64,000 bases of DNA from Nocardioides kongjuensis (lineage in GTDB: Bacteria > Actinomycetota > Actinomycetes > Propionibacteriales > Nocardioidaceae), in contig NZ_JACCBF010000001.1 of assembly GCF_013409625.1 (NCBI RefSeq), positions 1,426,001 to 1,490,000 of the forward strand, in the 5' to 3' direction. Every line of letters starts with the position of its first letter. Position 1 is the first letter of the stretch. This document shows, one piece after another, positions 7,936 to 16,715 of this stretch. The translations under genes were made by a program, and so were the position numbers. The notes under the pieces were generated by a model. That model saw only the letters and a list, made by a program, of their open reading frames with translations, searched no databases and had not been told where the DNA came from.

Positions 7936-9174
7936 TCAGCGGATCTGCTGCAGGAAGCCCGCCACGTGGGTGCGCAGGTCCGCCGAGAGTCGCGACAGCT
8001 CGAGCGAGGCCCCGGTCATCTCGCTCGCCCCCGTGCTGGTGGCGATGGTCGCCTCCTCGATCGCGGTCACGTCCTCGTTGACCCCGGAGACGGCACCGGC
8101 GGCCTCGGAGGTGGTCCGGCTGAGCTCGGCGGCCGCGTGCCGCTGCTCACCGACCGCACCGGCGATCGTGGCGACGTTGTCCCCCATCCCGCGCACGGCG
8201 GCCCCGATCGTCTCGATCGCGGTCACCGCGGCGTCGGCCGCTGCCTGGATCGCGTGCACCTGCTGCTCGATCAGGCTGGTCGCGTCGGCGGTCTCGGACG
8301 CGAGCGTCTTCACCTCGGAGGCGACCACCGCGAAGCCCTTCCCGTACTCGCCGGCACGGGCCGCCTCGATGGTCGCGTTGAGGGCGAGCAGCCGGGTCTG
8401 GCTGGCGACCTGGCTGATCACGCCGACCACGTCACCGATCTCCTGCGACGCCGTCGACAGGCTCTGCACGGTCGTCATGACCTGCTCGGTCTCCTCGACG
8501 GCCCGCACGCCGGCGACGTTGGACTGGCTGGCCTGCTCCTCGATCGCGCGCACGGTGCTCACGAGCTGCTCGACGGCGGCCGCCGCGACCGTGACGGCGT
8601 CGGCGGCGGTGTGGGAGTTCTCCGAGACCTGGGCCGCGCGGACCGCCGTACCCTCGGCGTTGGCAGCCAGCGTGCGCGAGGACGCCTCCATCTCCGCCGC
8701 GGCCGCAGCGACCTGGTCGGAGAGCCCGAGCACGGCCTCCTCGAAGCCGTCGGCGAGCTCGAGGCGCTGGCGCTCCTGGTCGGCGAGCCGCTCGTCGGCC
8801 TCGACCATCGCCCCGATCGCGGTGTTGATGGTGACGGCGCCGGCCCGGAACGAGCCGAGCATGCCGCGGACCAGGAACCGGCGGTAGAACCTGCCCTCCG
8901 CGGCGAACTCCAACGATGCCGACGACTCTCGGACGTAGGCGTCGGTGCGGTCGAGCAGGTCGTTGACCGCGGCCCGGGCTGCCCTCAGGTCGGGGTCGTC
9001 GCCGAGGGCGGGCACCCGTGGCTCGAGGTCGCCGGCGGCGGCCGAACGGCAGACCGCGGTCACCTCCACCAGGGCGGCGCGGCAGCGCTCGAGCTCGTCG
9101 CGGAGCGCGTCGACCTCCGTCGTAGCGGCGGTCCCGGTGGTCCCGGGGGTCTCGGGGGCGAGGACGGCGCTCAT
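7936..9174 (-). CDS. Soluble methyl-accepting chemotaxis-type signal transducer
   Basis: A 412-residue protein with the cytoplasmic MCP signalling domain but no membrane segment. Residues 20-150 contain a helical region ([28 protein letters not shown], then [21 protein letters not shown]) resembling the linker of Aer/PAS-MCP proteins. The rest is long coiled coil with the conserved hairpin tip [36 protein letters not shown]. It should bind CheW/CheA, none of which is in this window. It overlaps the upstream PAS gene by 4 bases; together the two look like an Aer-type energy or redox receptor divided into two polypeptides. Confidence 0.88.
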   Translation of the reverse strand: MSAVLAPETPGTTGTAATTEVDALRDELERCRAALVEVTAVCRSAAAGDLEPRVPALGDDPDLRAARAAVNDLLDRTDAYVRESSASLEFAAEGRFYRRFLVRGMLGSFRAGAVTINTAIGAMVEADERLADQERQRLELADGFEEAVLGLSDQVAAAAAEMEASSRTLAANAEGTAVRAAQVSENSHTAADAVTVAAAAVEQLVSTVRAIEEQASQSNVAGVRAVEETEQVMTTVQSLSTASQEIGDVVGVISQVASQTRLLALNATIEAARAGEYGKGFAVVASEVKTLASETADATSLIEQQVHAIQAAADAAVTAIETIGAAVRGMGDNVATIAGAVGEQRHAAAELSRTTSEAAGAVSGVNEDVTAIEEATIATSTGASEMTGASLELSRLSADLRTHVAGFLQQIR

Positions 9175-9725
9175 GCGGCCGCCCCCGTCACGGTCGCGTT
9201 GTTGAGGGACCAGACGTACTCGTCGTACGACGCGCCCGCCTCGGCGAGCTCCTGCTCGAGGAGCCGGCAGCCGGCCTCGACCGCCTCGCGGGCGTTGGCG
9301 TGACGCCGTTCCTCGGTCGCCAGGCGCTGGTAGAGCGCGGTCACGGCGGCGAGCGCGGTGGCGTCCGCCGTACGCCGGTTCGAGTGGTAGCCGACGATGG
9401 AGCCGGTCGCGTCGAAGGTCGGGGTCACGTGGGCGAGCACCCAGTAGTGGCTGCCGTCAGCACTGAGGTTCACCACGTAGGCAAAGATCTCCTGCCCGGC
9501 TGCGATCCGGTCCCACAGCAGCCAGAACACGCTGCGCGGCATGTCCGGGTGCCGGATGACGTTGTGCGGCTTGCCGATCAGCTCGGCCTCCGGGTACCCG
9601 CTGATCTCGACGAACAGGTCGTTGACGTAGGTCAGCCGCCCCTGCCGGTCGGTCTTGGACACGATGATCTGGTCCGGGTGGAAGGTCTTCTCCACGCCGG
9701 TCGGCGCGATCGCGGTGCGTGCCAC
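9171..9725 (-). CDS. PAS domain sensor protein (Aer-like)
   Basis: A 184-residue soluble PAS protein. The PAS core spans about residues 15-125, with [27 protein letters not shown], the Aer-like phrase [21 protein letters not shown] and the strand [25 protein letters not shown]. In Aer this fold holds FAD; the [11 protein letters not shown] motif is typical of that subgroup. A helical C-terminal tail follows. The GTG at 9725 is chosen because GGGGAG stands about 9 bases upstream. It overlaps the downstream MCP gene, implying a stoichiometric partnership. Ligand and input signal are inferred, probably redox or oxygen. Confidence 0.87.
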   Translation of the reverse strand: MARTAIAPTGVEKTFHPDQIIVSKTDRQGRLTYVNDLFVEISGYPEAELIGKPHNVIRHPDMPRSVFWLLWDRIAAGQEIFAYVVNLSADGSHYWVLAHVTPTFDATGSIVGYHSNRRTADATALAAVTALYQRLATEERRHANAREAVEAGCRLLEQELAEAGASYDEYVWSLNNATVTGAAA

Positions 9726-9776
9726 GGTGCCACTCCCCTCTCCCGTCCGCTGCGGACGGCTCACGGAGAGGATCGG

Positions 9777-9792
9777 CCGGGCGCGGGCCCGG
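9777..9792 (-). terminator. Weak GC hairpin after the M20 peptidase gene
   Basis: CCGGGC/GCGG/GCCCGG forms a 6-bp stem with a 4-base loop, 26 bases beyond the M20 stop on the minus strand, and a second small dyad (GTCCG/ctg/CGGAC, 9745-9757) follows. No T-run is present, which is usual in high-GC actinobacteria. Termination is only a possibility. Confidence 0.3.
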
Positions 9793-9817
9793 TTGAGGGC
9801 GCGGCGGGGTCCTTGCC

Positions 9818-11161
9818 TCAGGCCTGGTCGAGGAAGCGGTCCATCACCCGCGCGCCGAACTCCAGCGCGTCGACCGGCACCCGCTCGTCGACACCGTGGA
9901 ACAGCGCGGTGAAGTCCAGGTCGTCGGGCAGCCGCAGCGGCGCGAACCCGAAGGAGCGCATGCCGAGCTTGGTGAAGTGCTTGGCGTCGGTGCCGCCACT
10001 CATCAGGTACGGCGCCACCAGCGCCTCGGGGTCCTCCGCCAGCAGGCTGCGGGTCATCGCGTCGACCAGGGCGCCGTCGTACGGCGTCTCCCAGGGCGCC
10101 TGCCGCGAGACGAAGTCGATGTCGACGCCCTCGCCGGTCAGCTCGGCCAGGGTCGCGAAGAACTCGTCCTCGAAGCCCGGCAGGAAGCGGCCGTCGACGT
10201 GGGCGGTGGCGTCGGTCGGGATGACGTTGACCTTGTAGCCGGCCTCCAGCATGGTCGGGTTGGTCGAGTTGCGCAGCACCGCACCGAGCATCCGGGCGGC
10301 GCCGCCGAACTCCTCGACCAGCGCAGGTGCGTTCTCGGGCGTCGCCTCGACGCCGGCGAGCTCGCCGACGGTGGCGAGCAGGGTCTGCATGGTCGGCGTG
10401 AGCCGGACCGGCCAGTCGTGGGCGCCGATCCGGGCGACCGCGGAGGCCAGGCGGGTGACCGCGTTGTCGTCGTTCATCATCGAACCGTGGCCGGCACGCC
10501 CCCGGGCGCTCAGGCGCATCCAGGCCATGCCCTTCTCGGCCGCCTCGATCAGATAGAGCCGGCGGCCGCGGACCGTCGCGCTGAACCCGCCGACCTCGCC
10601 GACCGCCTCGGTGCAGCCCTCGAACCACTCCGCGTGGTTCTCGACGAGCAGCTGGGCGCCCTCGTGGCCCCCGGCCTCCTCGTCGGCGGTGAAGCAGAGG
10701 ACGACCTCGCGCTCGGGCGCACGTCCGGCGCGCTGCCGGGCCCGGACGACCGAGAGCAGCATCGCGTCGAAGTCCTTCATGTCCACGGCGCCGCGACCCC
10801 AGACGTAGCCGTCCTGGACCTCGCCGCTGAACGGGTGGACGGTCCAGTCCTCCGCCGCCGCGGGTACGACGTCCAGGTGGCCGTGCAGCAGCAGCGCACC
10901 GCGCTCGGCCGTGGCCGAGGAGCCCGAGCCTCCCCACCGGGCCACGACGTTCGCGCGGCCGGGCTTCGTCTCGATCACCTCTGCGGCGATACCGACCTCG
11001 TCGAGCAGGGCCGCGACGTGCTCGGCCGCCTTCCGCTCGCCGGTGCTCTCCCCGCCTCCGTAGTTGGAGGTGTCGATCCGGATCAGGTCACGGCACAGGT
11101 CGACGACCTCGGCAGCGACGTCGTGGTCGGGCACCGGCGTGGGGGTCGTCGATTCGGCCAT
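9818..11161 (-). CDS. M20 family metallopeptidase/deacylase
   Basis: A 447-residue zinc-dependent M20 (ArgE/DapE/carboxypeptidase G2-type) hydrolase. Metal ligands and catalytic residues are visible in LLLHGHLDVVPA, GRGAVDMKDFDAML, FTADEEAGGHEGAQLL and the C-terminal GGTDAKHFTKLGM. A dimerisation domain lies between about residues 210 and 330. Members cleave amide bonds of acyl-amino acids or dipeptides; the substrate here is unknown. No signal peptide, so cytosolic. Divergent from the hypothetical gene at 11202, with 40 bases between starts. Confidence 0.92.
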   Translation of the reverse strand: MAESTTPTPVPDHDVAAEVVDLCRDLIRIDTSNYGGGESTGERKAAEHVAALLDEVGIAAEVIETKPGRANVVARWGGSGSSATAERGALLLHGHLDVVPAAAEDWTVHPFSGEVQDGYVWGRGAVDMKDFDAMLLSVVRARQRAGRAPEREVVLCFTADEEAGGHEGAQLLVENHAEWFEGCTEAVGEVGGFSATVRGRRLYLIEAAEKGMAWMRLSARGRAGHGSMMNDDNAVTRLASAVARIGAHDWPVRLTPTMQTLLATVGELAGVEATPENAPALVEEFGGAARMLGAVLRNSTNPTMLEAGYKVNVIPTDATAHVDGRFLPGFEDEFFATLAELTGEGVDIDFVSRQAPWETPYDGALVDAMTRSLLAEDPEALVAPYLMSGGTDAKHFTKLGMRSFGFAPLRLPDDLDFTALFHGVDERVPVDALEFGARVMDRFLDQA

Positions 11162-11201
11162 GCGGTCATCGTTGCACGCCCCTCACCACTAGCGTTCTGC
11201 C

Positions 11202-11900
11202 GTGGCCCCTCGCAAGTGGAAGCAGTACCGCCCCGACGACACCCCGGACCCCGACGGGGCACCGTCGCAACCGCCCACCCACAAGCCGTACGCGCCGCCG
11301 AGGAAGCCGAAGCCGGTGCGCAGCCTCGAGGAGCGAACGGTCCGTCGTACCGGTGCCGGCGGGGCACCGGTGAAGCTCATCGTCGGCGGCGTGGCGGCCG
11401 CCGCCGTCGGCGCGACGCTGATCTTCTCCCTGTCGGGCGGCGGCGACCCGCCCGGTGCGGACCGGCCGCAGACCGACAAGGGGTTCGACGCGCTGGTCGC
11501 CGCGTTGAAGGAGGAGCGCGGGTCGACACTGGTGCGTCGTGCGGTGATCTACCCGGAGTACGCGAGCGTGTCCACTCCGTACAAGGTGGACGACCCGGCC
11601 GACGAGCGCGAGCTCAACTACTACTGGGACGGCGACCTCAACGAGCCGAGCAAGACCACGAGCGACGACGAGGCGTTCGACCTCGCCACCGTCGACAGTG
11701 CGGTCCTCGACGGCCTGTGCCCGCAGGTGAAGAAGCTCGTCGAGGACCCGACCAACTGCTACCTCGTCATCGAGAAGCCGGACCCCGACGACGAGACACC
11801 GTCGTGGATCTGGGCGTACGCGAGCAACGAGTTCAACCAGACGGCGTACGTCGAGTACGGCCTCGACGGCACCCAGGTGGAGGTGCACCCGGCGAGCTGA
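11202..11900 (+). CDS. Hypothetical protein with one membrane segment
   Basis: A 232-residue protein I do not assign to a family. Residues 1-55 are basic and Pro-rich (RPDDTPDPDG..., KPYAPPRKPKPV). A single hydrophobic segment follows (VKLIVGGVAAAAVGATLIFSLS, about 57-78). The C-terminal domain of roughly 150 residues is acidic and probably extracytoplasmic, with two cysteines (GLCPQVKKLVEDPTNCYLV) that could form a disulfide. Topology is N-in, single pass. It starts with GTG at 11202 and is convergent with the YbaK gene, 7 bases apart. The function is unknown. Confidence 0.75.
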   Translation: MAPRKWKQYRPDDTPDPDGAPSQPPTHKPYAPPRKPKPVRSLEERTVRRTGAGGAPVKLIVGGVAAAAVGATLIFSLSGGGDPPGADRPQTDKGFDALVAALKEERGSTLVRRAVIYPEYASVSTPYKVDDPADERELNYYWDGDLNEPSKTTSDDEAFDLATVDSAVLDGLCPQVKKLVEDPTNCYLVIEKPDPDDETPSWIWAYASNEFNQTAYVEYGLDGTQVEVHPAS

Positions 11901-11907
11901 TCGCCGA

Positions 11908-12396
11908 TCAGCCGTCGGTCGTGACGTCCGCGACCGTGGCTCCCAGCGCCGCGACGAGCGCGGCGCCGTCGACGGTCAGTGCGACGCCGTACCCACCTCC
12001 GCCGATCGACACCGGGCCGCTCACCCGGGTGTCCGCGATCACCGGCAGGGCGGTGAGCGCGCCGAGCGGCGTGATCGTGCCACGGACGTAACCGGTGACC
12101 TCCCGGGCAGCCTCGGCCGAGGGCATCGAGAGTCGGTTGACGCCGAGCAGGGCGCGCAGCAGCGGCCAGGAGATCTCGCGGTCGCCGGGCACCAGCACGA
12201 ACCGGTGGTCGCCCTCCGCGACCCGCACGACCATCGTCTTCACGACCTGCCGCGGCTCGATCCCGCGGACCGCGGCCGCCTCCTCCAGCGACCGCACCGG
12301 TCCGTGCCGGGTGACCTCGAATGCGAGACCGAGCGCCTCGGCGGCCGCGATCGCCCGAGCAGACTGGTCGGTCTCGTCGGTGGCCGGCTCGCTCAT
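11908..12396 (-). CDS. YbaK/EbsC (prolyl-tRNA editing-like) protein
   Basis: A 162-residue aminoacyl-tRNA deacylase-fold protein of the YbaK/ProX/EbsC group. The family pattern is seen in the N-terminal SLEEAAAVRGIEPRQVVKTMVVRV (with the catalytic-type Lys of VVKTMV), the central DREISWPLLRALLG, and the C-terminal GYVRGTITPLG and SIGGGGYGVALTV. Members hydrolyse mischarged Cys-tRNAPro or Ala-tRNAPro; the specificity here is not decidable. Its ATG overlaps the stop of the LysE-type gene (ATGA), so the pair forms one operon. Confidence 0.85.
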   Translation of the reverse strand: MSEPATDETDQSARAIAAAEALGLAFEVTRHGPVRSLEEAAAVRGIEPRQVVKTMVVRVAEGDHRFVLVPGDREISWPLLRALLGVNRLSMPSAEAAREVTGYVRGTITPLGALTALPVIADTRVSGPVSIGGGGYGVALTVDGAALVAALGATVADVTTDG

Positions 12397-13013
12397 GCCT
12401 CGACCGCCAGCGCGGTCGCGAACCCGAGCATCACGACGCCGGTGGCGCCGTCCACGCTGCGCCGGAACGAGGACCGGCGCAGCGCGGTCGCTGCCTTGCC
12501 CGCGATCCACACGACCGTCAGCAGCACGAGCGCGCCGATCACGACGAGCGTGAGTGCGTAGGCCAGCAGTGCCGGGACACCCTGGTCGGTGCCGACGAAC
12601 TGCGGCAGCACGGCGAGGTTGAACGCGAGCACCTTCGGGTTGGTGATGTTGCAGACGAAGCCCTGCCGGAACGCCGTGCGCGCCCGCACCACGCCCGGCC
12701 CCTCGCCCACCGACCACACGCTGCCGTCGCGCCGCAGCGCGTCGCGCAGTGCGGTGACGCCGAGCCAGACGAGGTACGCGACACCGGCCCAGCGGACCGC
12801 GAGGAAGACCGGCTCGGCGTGGGCCAGCACGGCCCCGAGACCGGTCGCGGCGAGCACGCCCTGGAGAGCACCCGCGGCGGTGATGCCCGACGCGGTCGCC
12901 AGCCCGCGGGCGCGCCCGCCCACGACGGTTGCTCGCAGCGTCAGGAACGTGTCGGGGCCGGGTGCGGTGGCCAGCAGGGCCGCGAACAGCACGAAGGACA
13001 GGTACGCACTCAC
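12393..13013 (-). CDS. LysE family amino-acid exporter
   Basis: A 206-residue membrane protein of the LysE/RhtB translocator family with about six hydrophobic helices. Family motifs are the N-terminal GPDTFLTLRATVVGGRARGLATASGI and the central FRQGFVCNITNPKVLAFNLAVLPQFV. Such proteins export amino acids or related small molecules by proton antiport. It starts with GTG at 13013 and is coupled to the YbaK gene downstream. The 243 bases from 13014 to 13256, separating it from the gas vesicle operon end, contain no gene or clear terminator that I can see. Confidence 0.9.
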   Translation of the reverse strand: MSAYLSFVLFAALLATAPGPDTFLTLRATVVGGRARGLATASGITAAGALQGVLAATGLGAVLAHAEPVFLAVRWAGVAYLVWLGVTALRDALRRDGSVWSVGEGPGVVRARTAFRQGFVCNITNPKVLAFNLAVLPQFVGTDQGVPALLAYALTLVVIGALVLLTVVWIAGKAATALRRSSFRRSVDGATGVVMLGFATALAVEA

Positions 13014-13256
13014 GCAGCGATGCTAAGCCCGTGCCTCCCGCGGTCAGGCTCCCGGTTCTGGCGGTCGCCGGCGGCTGACTGGCTGGAGTCGGCACCTGGT
13101 TGGTCCTCCCCTCTCCGGGGACGTCTCGCAAGCGGTCGTCACGTGGGGCCCCGGGCTCCGGTCGACGCTCAGGCGACCTTGGCTCGTCAGACGGTGTGGC
13201 GGACCGAACGCGTCGGGTCGCTCGCTCCCGCAGCGTTGAACACGGTGAGCGCGCGC

Positions 13257-13586
13257 TCAGTCGGGCTCTGGAAGCAGCGTCCCGAGCGGCCCGAGGTCGA
13301 TGTTGAGGTCCTCGGCACACAGTCCGTACCGGTCCTTGAGGTCTTCCATCGCACGCTCGAGCTGCATCAACCCGAGGCCCAGGCCCTCGACCTCGGCGTC
13401 GGTCAGGTCTCCTTCGTCGAGCCGCCGCAGTGCTTGCTTCTCCATCAGCTGACGGATCAGCTCGACGATGGTGAGAACGAGCTTCAGCAGGTCGCGTTCG
13501 ACCGACTCGGCGTCCGTCTCCAGCCGTTGGGGGACGACGGCCCGGTGTCGACCGGATCCCGGAGGTGGCGGGCCCGACTCGGTCAT
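13257..13586 (-). CDS. gvpK: Gas vesicle protein GvpK
   Basis: A 109-residue GvpK, an accessory protein required for gas vesicle assembly in several bacteria. The conserved core is ESVERDLLKLVLTIVELIRQLMEKQALRRLDEGDLTDAEVEGLGLGLMQLERAMEDL, largely amphipathic helix, with the C terminus NIDLGPLGTLLPEP typical of the family. The first 20 residues are Pro/Gly-rich. The ATG at 13586 overlaps the upstream gvpS stop (ATGA). It is the last gene of the gvp operon. Confidence 0.95.
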   Translation of the reverse strand: MTESGPPPPGSGRHRAVVPQRLETDAESVERDLLKLVLTIVELIRQLMEKQALRRLDEGDLTDAEVEGLGLGLMQLERAMEDLKDRYGLCAEDLNIDLGPLGTLLPEPD

Positions 13587-13789
13587 CCAGCGACTGCCCG
13601 TCGACGCTCGGCCATCTCGGCCCGGATGGAAGTGACGAGCAGCTGCAGCCGGATCTCGACGAGGTCGACGCCTGCGAGCGAGACGACGACGTCGCCCGCC
13701 ACGACGACTCCGGCGCCCAGGAGTCGGTCGAGCAGGTCGACGAGTGCGACAGGAGCGAGGTCGCGAGTCGGTTGTGTGCTGGTGGTCAT
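13583..13789 (-). CDS. gvpS: Gas vesicle protein GvpS (GvpA/J-like)
   Basis: A 68-residue member of the GvpA/GvpJ superfamily, in the position occupied by gvpS in Streptomyces-type clusters. The GvpA fold is recognisable as ALVDLLDRLLGAGVVVAGDVVVSLAGVDLVEIRLQLLVTSI. It lacks the long C-terminal tail of the main shell protein and is probably a minor or nucleating shell component. ATGA overlaps join it to gvpL upstream and gvpK downstream. Calling it GvpS rather than GvpJ or GvpM rests on order and short length. Confidence 0.85.
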   Translation of the reverse strand: MTTSTQPTRDLAPVALVDLLDRLLGAGVVVAGDVVVSLAGVDLVEIRLQLLVTSIRAEMAERRRAVAG

Positions 13790-14562
13790 CGGGTCTCCAG
13801 CATGGCGAAGGAGTACGGCGGCCAAGGTCCCCGACTGTCGACGAGCACCCGGTCATCGCAGGCTCCCAACCGGTCCACGAGTGCCGCGAAAGCCTCGTGC
13901 TCCGGCTCGGGTACGAGGTAGGCAGCGTTGAGCACCATCGTTCCTCGATGGCCGGAGAGGCGGGGGTCCTGCACCGGAAGGATGCGGCTCGCCCTCGCGA
14001 GGAGCGCCAGCGCTTCGTGGATCCGACCGGCCGCCTCCGCGAGAGACGTGTCCTGCGTCTGGCGCTGCTGCGCGAGGCTCCTCTTGCGACGCAGATAGTC
14101 AGCTCCGCTGATCGGACCGTCCGACGCCGGTCCATCGGCCCTCGGTCGCGAGGCAGCGCTGAGGACCTTGACACTCCACTCCCCGCAGCCCTCGACCCTG
14201 TCGAGAACGTCCGCGAGGTCGACGTACCACTCCCTCAACCTGGACCGGACCCCCGCGTCGTCGAAGTAGACCGTCGCCAGTCGCATCGGCGCGGTCGGTG
14301 CGGCGAGAGCCACCTCGCGCACGACCTCGTCATGGATCCGCACCGTCTTCTCGAGCCAGTCGAGGTCCTCGAGGTTGCGTCGCAACGACTCCTCGCCGAA
14401 GTCGTCCATCGCCACGGTCGAGACCACCGCCACGAGGTCCTGCTGCCTGACCGCCTCGAGGCGGTGGCCCCCCAGGCCCGGTATGCCCTCCAGCGCAGCG
14501 GGATCGAGATTCCGGCACACCGCATACAGGTAGCGCCCGGATGACTGCTCCTCGTCGGTCAT
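13786..14562 (-). CDS. gvpL: Gas vesicle protein GvpL/GvpF (second copy)
   Basis: A 258-residue GvpL/GvpF family protein. The N-terminal strand RYLYAVCRNLDPAALEGIPG, the middle HDEVVREVALAAPTAPMRLATVYFD, the GADYLRRKRSLAQQR helix and the C terminus LVDSRGPWPPYSFAML are all family features. GvpF/L proteins interact with GvpA and other accessory proteins at early steps of vesicle assembly. The ATG at 14562 is favoured over upstream in-frame starts because it overlaps the gvpJ stop (ATGA). It differs clearly from the other family copy (gvpF, 15494-16279). Confidence 0.93.
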   Translation of the reverse strand: MTDEEQSSGRYLYAVCRNLDPAALEGIPGLGGHRLEAVRQQDLVAVVSTVAMDDFGEESLRRNLEDLDWLEKTVRIHDEVVREVALAAPTAPMRLATVYFDDAGVRSRLREWYVDLADVLDRVEGCGEWSVKVLSAASRPRADGPASDGPISGADYLRRKRSLAQQRQTQDTSLAEAAGRIHEALALLARASRILPVQDPRLSGHRGTMVLNAAYLVPEPEHEAFAALVDRLGACDDRVLVDSRGPWPPYSFAMLETR

Positions 14563-14915
14563 GACCGACCCTCCCCTCCCCCGTCGCCTCGGCCCTCCAG
14601 CTCGGCGACGCGGGCGCGCAACTGGCGGTTCTCCTCCTCCATCCCCCGTTCGCCGACCGTGAGCATCGGGTCGTGACGCCACCAGTCGATGCCCATCTCC
14701 TCAGCCTTGTCGACAGACACCACGAGCAGTCGAAGCTTGATCGTGAGCAGCTCGATCTCGAGCAGGTTGACCCGGATGTCACCGGCGATGATGATCCCCT
14801 TGTCGAGGACCCGTTCGAGGATGTCGGCAAGCGACGCCGGCTCAGGACCCTGCCGGCTCATCGACGTCACGTCCTGCACCCGAGCCGCGGACCGGCCGCT
14901 GACGGTCTCGCTCAT
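14559..14915 (-). CDS. gvpJ: Gas vesicle protein GvpJ (GvpA-like)
   Basis: A 118-residue GvpA-superfamily protein. The shell-type core is ASLADILERVLDKGIIIAGDIRVNLLEIELLTIKLRLLVVSVDKAEEMGIDWW; the IAGDI and IKLRL variants are typical of GvpJ rather than the main GvpA. The C terminus is a short coiled coil (EEENRQLRARVAELEG) and a Gly-rich end. GvpJ is usually a minor component involved in nucleation or tip formation. Its ATG overlaps the gvpO stop and its own stop overlaps the gvpL ATG. Confidence 0.9.
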   Translation of the reverse strand: MSETVSGRSAARVQDVTSMSRQGPEPASLADILERVLDKGIIIAGDIRVNLLEIELLTIKLRLLVVSVDKAEEMGIDWWRHDPMLTVGERGMEEENRQLRARVAELEGRGDGGGEGRS

Positions 14916-15265
14916 GACCGACCCTCCCCGGCTGAACCCCTCATGTACCTGTCGAGGCGGCGGTACGACACCACCTCGGCCGACCGGTCCACGTCCACCT
15001 CGTAGAGGGCCAGGACGTCGGTCGTGTTCGGGATGCGACGCATTTCGAGCACCTCGACCTGGACGGTCCAGCCGGCCTTGTCCTGCTTGAGCCCCACGAC
15101 GCCCTCGACCTCACGTCCGGTCAGCTCCACCAGTTGCTGCACGGCGTGTGCCGCTGCCTGCGCCCCGGACTGACGTGCGGACCGCGGTGGAGGCGCCTTC
15201 CTCGCAGGCGCCTTCTTGGTGGCCGCCTTCGCGGGCCGTTCGTGCGAGCTCCCCGGGTCAGCCAT
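14912..15265 (-). CDS. gvpO: Gas vesicle protein GvpO
   Basis: A 117-residue GvpO family protein. Residues 1-40 form a basic low-complexity arm with KKAPARK-type repeats. The folded part follows, with HAVQQLVELTGREVEGVVGLKQDKAGWTVQVEVLEMRRIPNTTDVLALYEVDVD and YRRLDRYMRG characteristic of GvpO. In haloarchaea GvpO is an essential accessory and may affect transcript stability; the bacterial role is less clear. It overlaps the gvpG end by 8 bases and the gvpJ start by 4. Its basic arm resembles the GvpY tail. Confidence 0.92.
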   Translation of the reverse strand: MADPGSSHERPAKAATKKAPARKAPPPRSARQSGAQAAAHAVQQLVELTGREVEGVVGLKQDKAGWTVQVEVLEMRRIPNTTDVLALYEVDVDRSAEVVSYRRLDRYMRGSAGEGRS

Positions 15266-15503
15266 CGTCGTGTCTCGCCTGCCCTGTCATCAGCCGGTCG
15301 ATGAGGTCTTCTTCCCACTGCGTCGCGGTCGTCTCGTCGATGTGCCCCTGCTGCCGGAGGCGTTCGACCTCGTCGAGCTCCTGCCGGATCAGGGTCGGGT
15401 CGTAGTACCGGTCCTGGGCATGTCGCAGGATGTGGTCCGCAACGGCGAGCGTTCCCCGCAGCGGTGCGAGCGGGAAGGCAAGGATGCCGGTGATCAGGCC
15501 CAT
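15258..15503 (-). CDS. gvpG: Gas vesicle protein GvpG
   Basis: An 81-residue GvpG. The family pattern [56 protein letters not shown] is complete: a hydrophobic Pro-containing start followed by a helical, charged domain. GvpG is an accessory factor that acts with GvpF/L during assembly. Its start overlaps the gvpF end by 10 bases and its stop overlaps gvpO by 8 bases, so expression should be tightly coupled. Confidence 0.95.
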   Translation of the reverse strand: MGLITGILAFPLAPLRGTLAVADHILRHAQDRYYDPTLIRQELDEVERLRQQGHIDETTATQWEEDLIDRLMTGQARHDDG

Positions 15504-16279
15504 GCCAGGTCTCCTGCGAAGTCGTAGGCAGCCATCGGCCCGACCAGTCGGAGGCGAAGGTCCTCATGGTTCTGCGCGGCCAAGGTCTCCAGCCTGTCGA
15601 GCAGGGCAGTCGTCCGGGCGTCCTCGACCAGCATCGCCACGTCGAGAACCTGCATCCCCGAGGACTCGCTCCTCAGGCGAAGGCTTGACACCAGCGGAGC
15701 CAGGTCGTCGAGCAGCGCCTGTGCGTCTGCTGCGGCGCGCACCTCCACGGCACCGGCGACGAGCTCTCCCAACCTCATCCGGTCGGCGTACGAGGCGGCT
15801 TCGGGCAGGTCCTTGGTGCGCTGTCTCAGGGCGGCGACCTCGGGCTGGGTCATGACGAGGTCCCGAAGGACGCTCTCCTCCACGTAGCTTGCTCGAAGGT
15901 TGAACTGCCGCCGCCCTGCCAGGTGTCGAAGGGTTGCCGCGAGCTGGTCGTGCAGCTCGGCGAGCAGCTCGACGAGTGCATCGCGTCCCGGGAGCACGGT
16001 GCCGAAGCGAACCGGGACGACCGGCCCACGGGCCGCCAGTGCGTCGAGAACAGCGTGATGGTCGAGCAGCTCCGTACGGCCGGGACGTCCGCGCACAGCA
16101 GGCGCCGGCCTCACGGCGGCCGCGACCTCGTCTCTCGCCACGAACCTCACTGTCGGATCGTCGAGGCCATGGGCGTGCGAGGGAGTCGGAGCCGGCACGA
16201 CGCCGAACAGCGCGAGTGCGGCACCATCCTCGGTGCGCTCCGGCTCCCGAGGACGCTGGGCCCGACCGCCGGGCATCAT
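15494..16279 (-). CDS. gvpF: Gas vesicle protein GvpF/GvpL (first copy)
   Basis: A 261-residue GvpF/L family protein immediately downstream of gvpA, the standard gvpF position. Recognisable segments are [46 protein letters not shown], the [21 protein letters not shown] region and the C-terminal [21 protein letters not shown]. GvpF is thought to bind GvpA monomers before shell growth. Two in-frame ATG codons (16279 and 16276) are possible; both overlap the gvpA stop codon. Confidence 0.92.
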   Translation of the reverse strand: MMPGGRAQRPREPERTEDGAALALFGVVPAPTPSHAHGLDDPTVRFVARDEVAAAVRPAPAVRGRPGRTELLDHHAVLDALAARGPVVPVRFGTVLPGRDALVELLAELHDQLAATLRHLAGRRQFNLRASYVEESVLRDLVMTQPEVAALRQRTKDLPEAASYADRMRLGELVAGAVEVRAAADAQALLDDLAPLVSSLRLRSESSGMQVLDVAMLVEDARTTALLDRLETLAAQNHEDLRLRLVGPMAAYDFAGDLAWA

Positions 16280-16692
16280 TCCGACTCGGAGCGCCGCCGG
16301 CTGGGAGCCTTCTTGGCCGGCCGGTGCTCCTTCTCGTCGTCATCGTCACCGTGCCCTCGCGTGAGAGCACGTTTGACGCCTTCCACCGCCCCCTGGGCCT
16401 TGCCCGCCGCGCCGCTGTGCTGGAGGTCGTGGACCATCTCTCCGAGGTCCTTGCCACCCTTCTCGTAGAGATCGAGACGGTTGGTCGCCTCCGCAAATCG
16501 TAGGTAGGTGTCGACACTGGCGATCACGATCCTGGCGTCGATGGTCAGCAGCTCGATCCCCACGAGCGAGACCCGGACGTACGCGTCGATCACGATTCCC
16601 TTGTCGAGAATCGCGTCGATCACGTCGGCAAGGCCGCTGGGGGCCGGTCGCTCGAGATAGCCCCCGGAGCGCTGGTGCGTCTGGACGGTCAT
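16276..16692 (-). CDS. gvpA: Major gas vesicle shell protein GvpA
   Basis: The principal shell protein, which polymerises into the ribbed, gas-permeable wall. The canonical core, [57 protein letters not shown], matches classic GvpA almost residue for residue. At 138 residues it is longer than cyanobacterial GvpA (about 70). As in Streptomyces, a charged C-terminal extension follows ([20 protein letters not shown]), moving from acidic to basic. It begins 23 bases after gvpZ, without room for its own promoter. Confidence 0.96.
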   Translation of the reverse strand: MTVQTHQRSGGYLERPAPSGLADVIDAILDKGIVIDAYVRVSLVGIELLTIDARIVIASVDTYLRFAEATNRLDLYEKGGKDLGEMVHDLQHSGAAGKAQGAVEGVKRALTRGHGDDDDEKEHRPAKKAPSRRRSESE

Positions 16693-16715
16693 GAACTGCC
16701 TCCTGTAGGTCGTGT

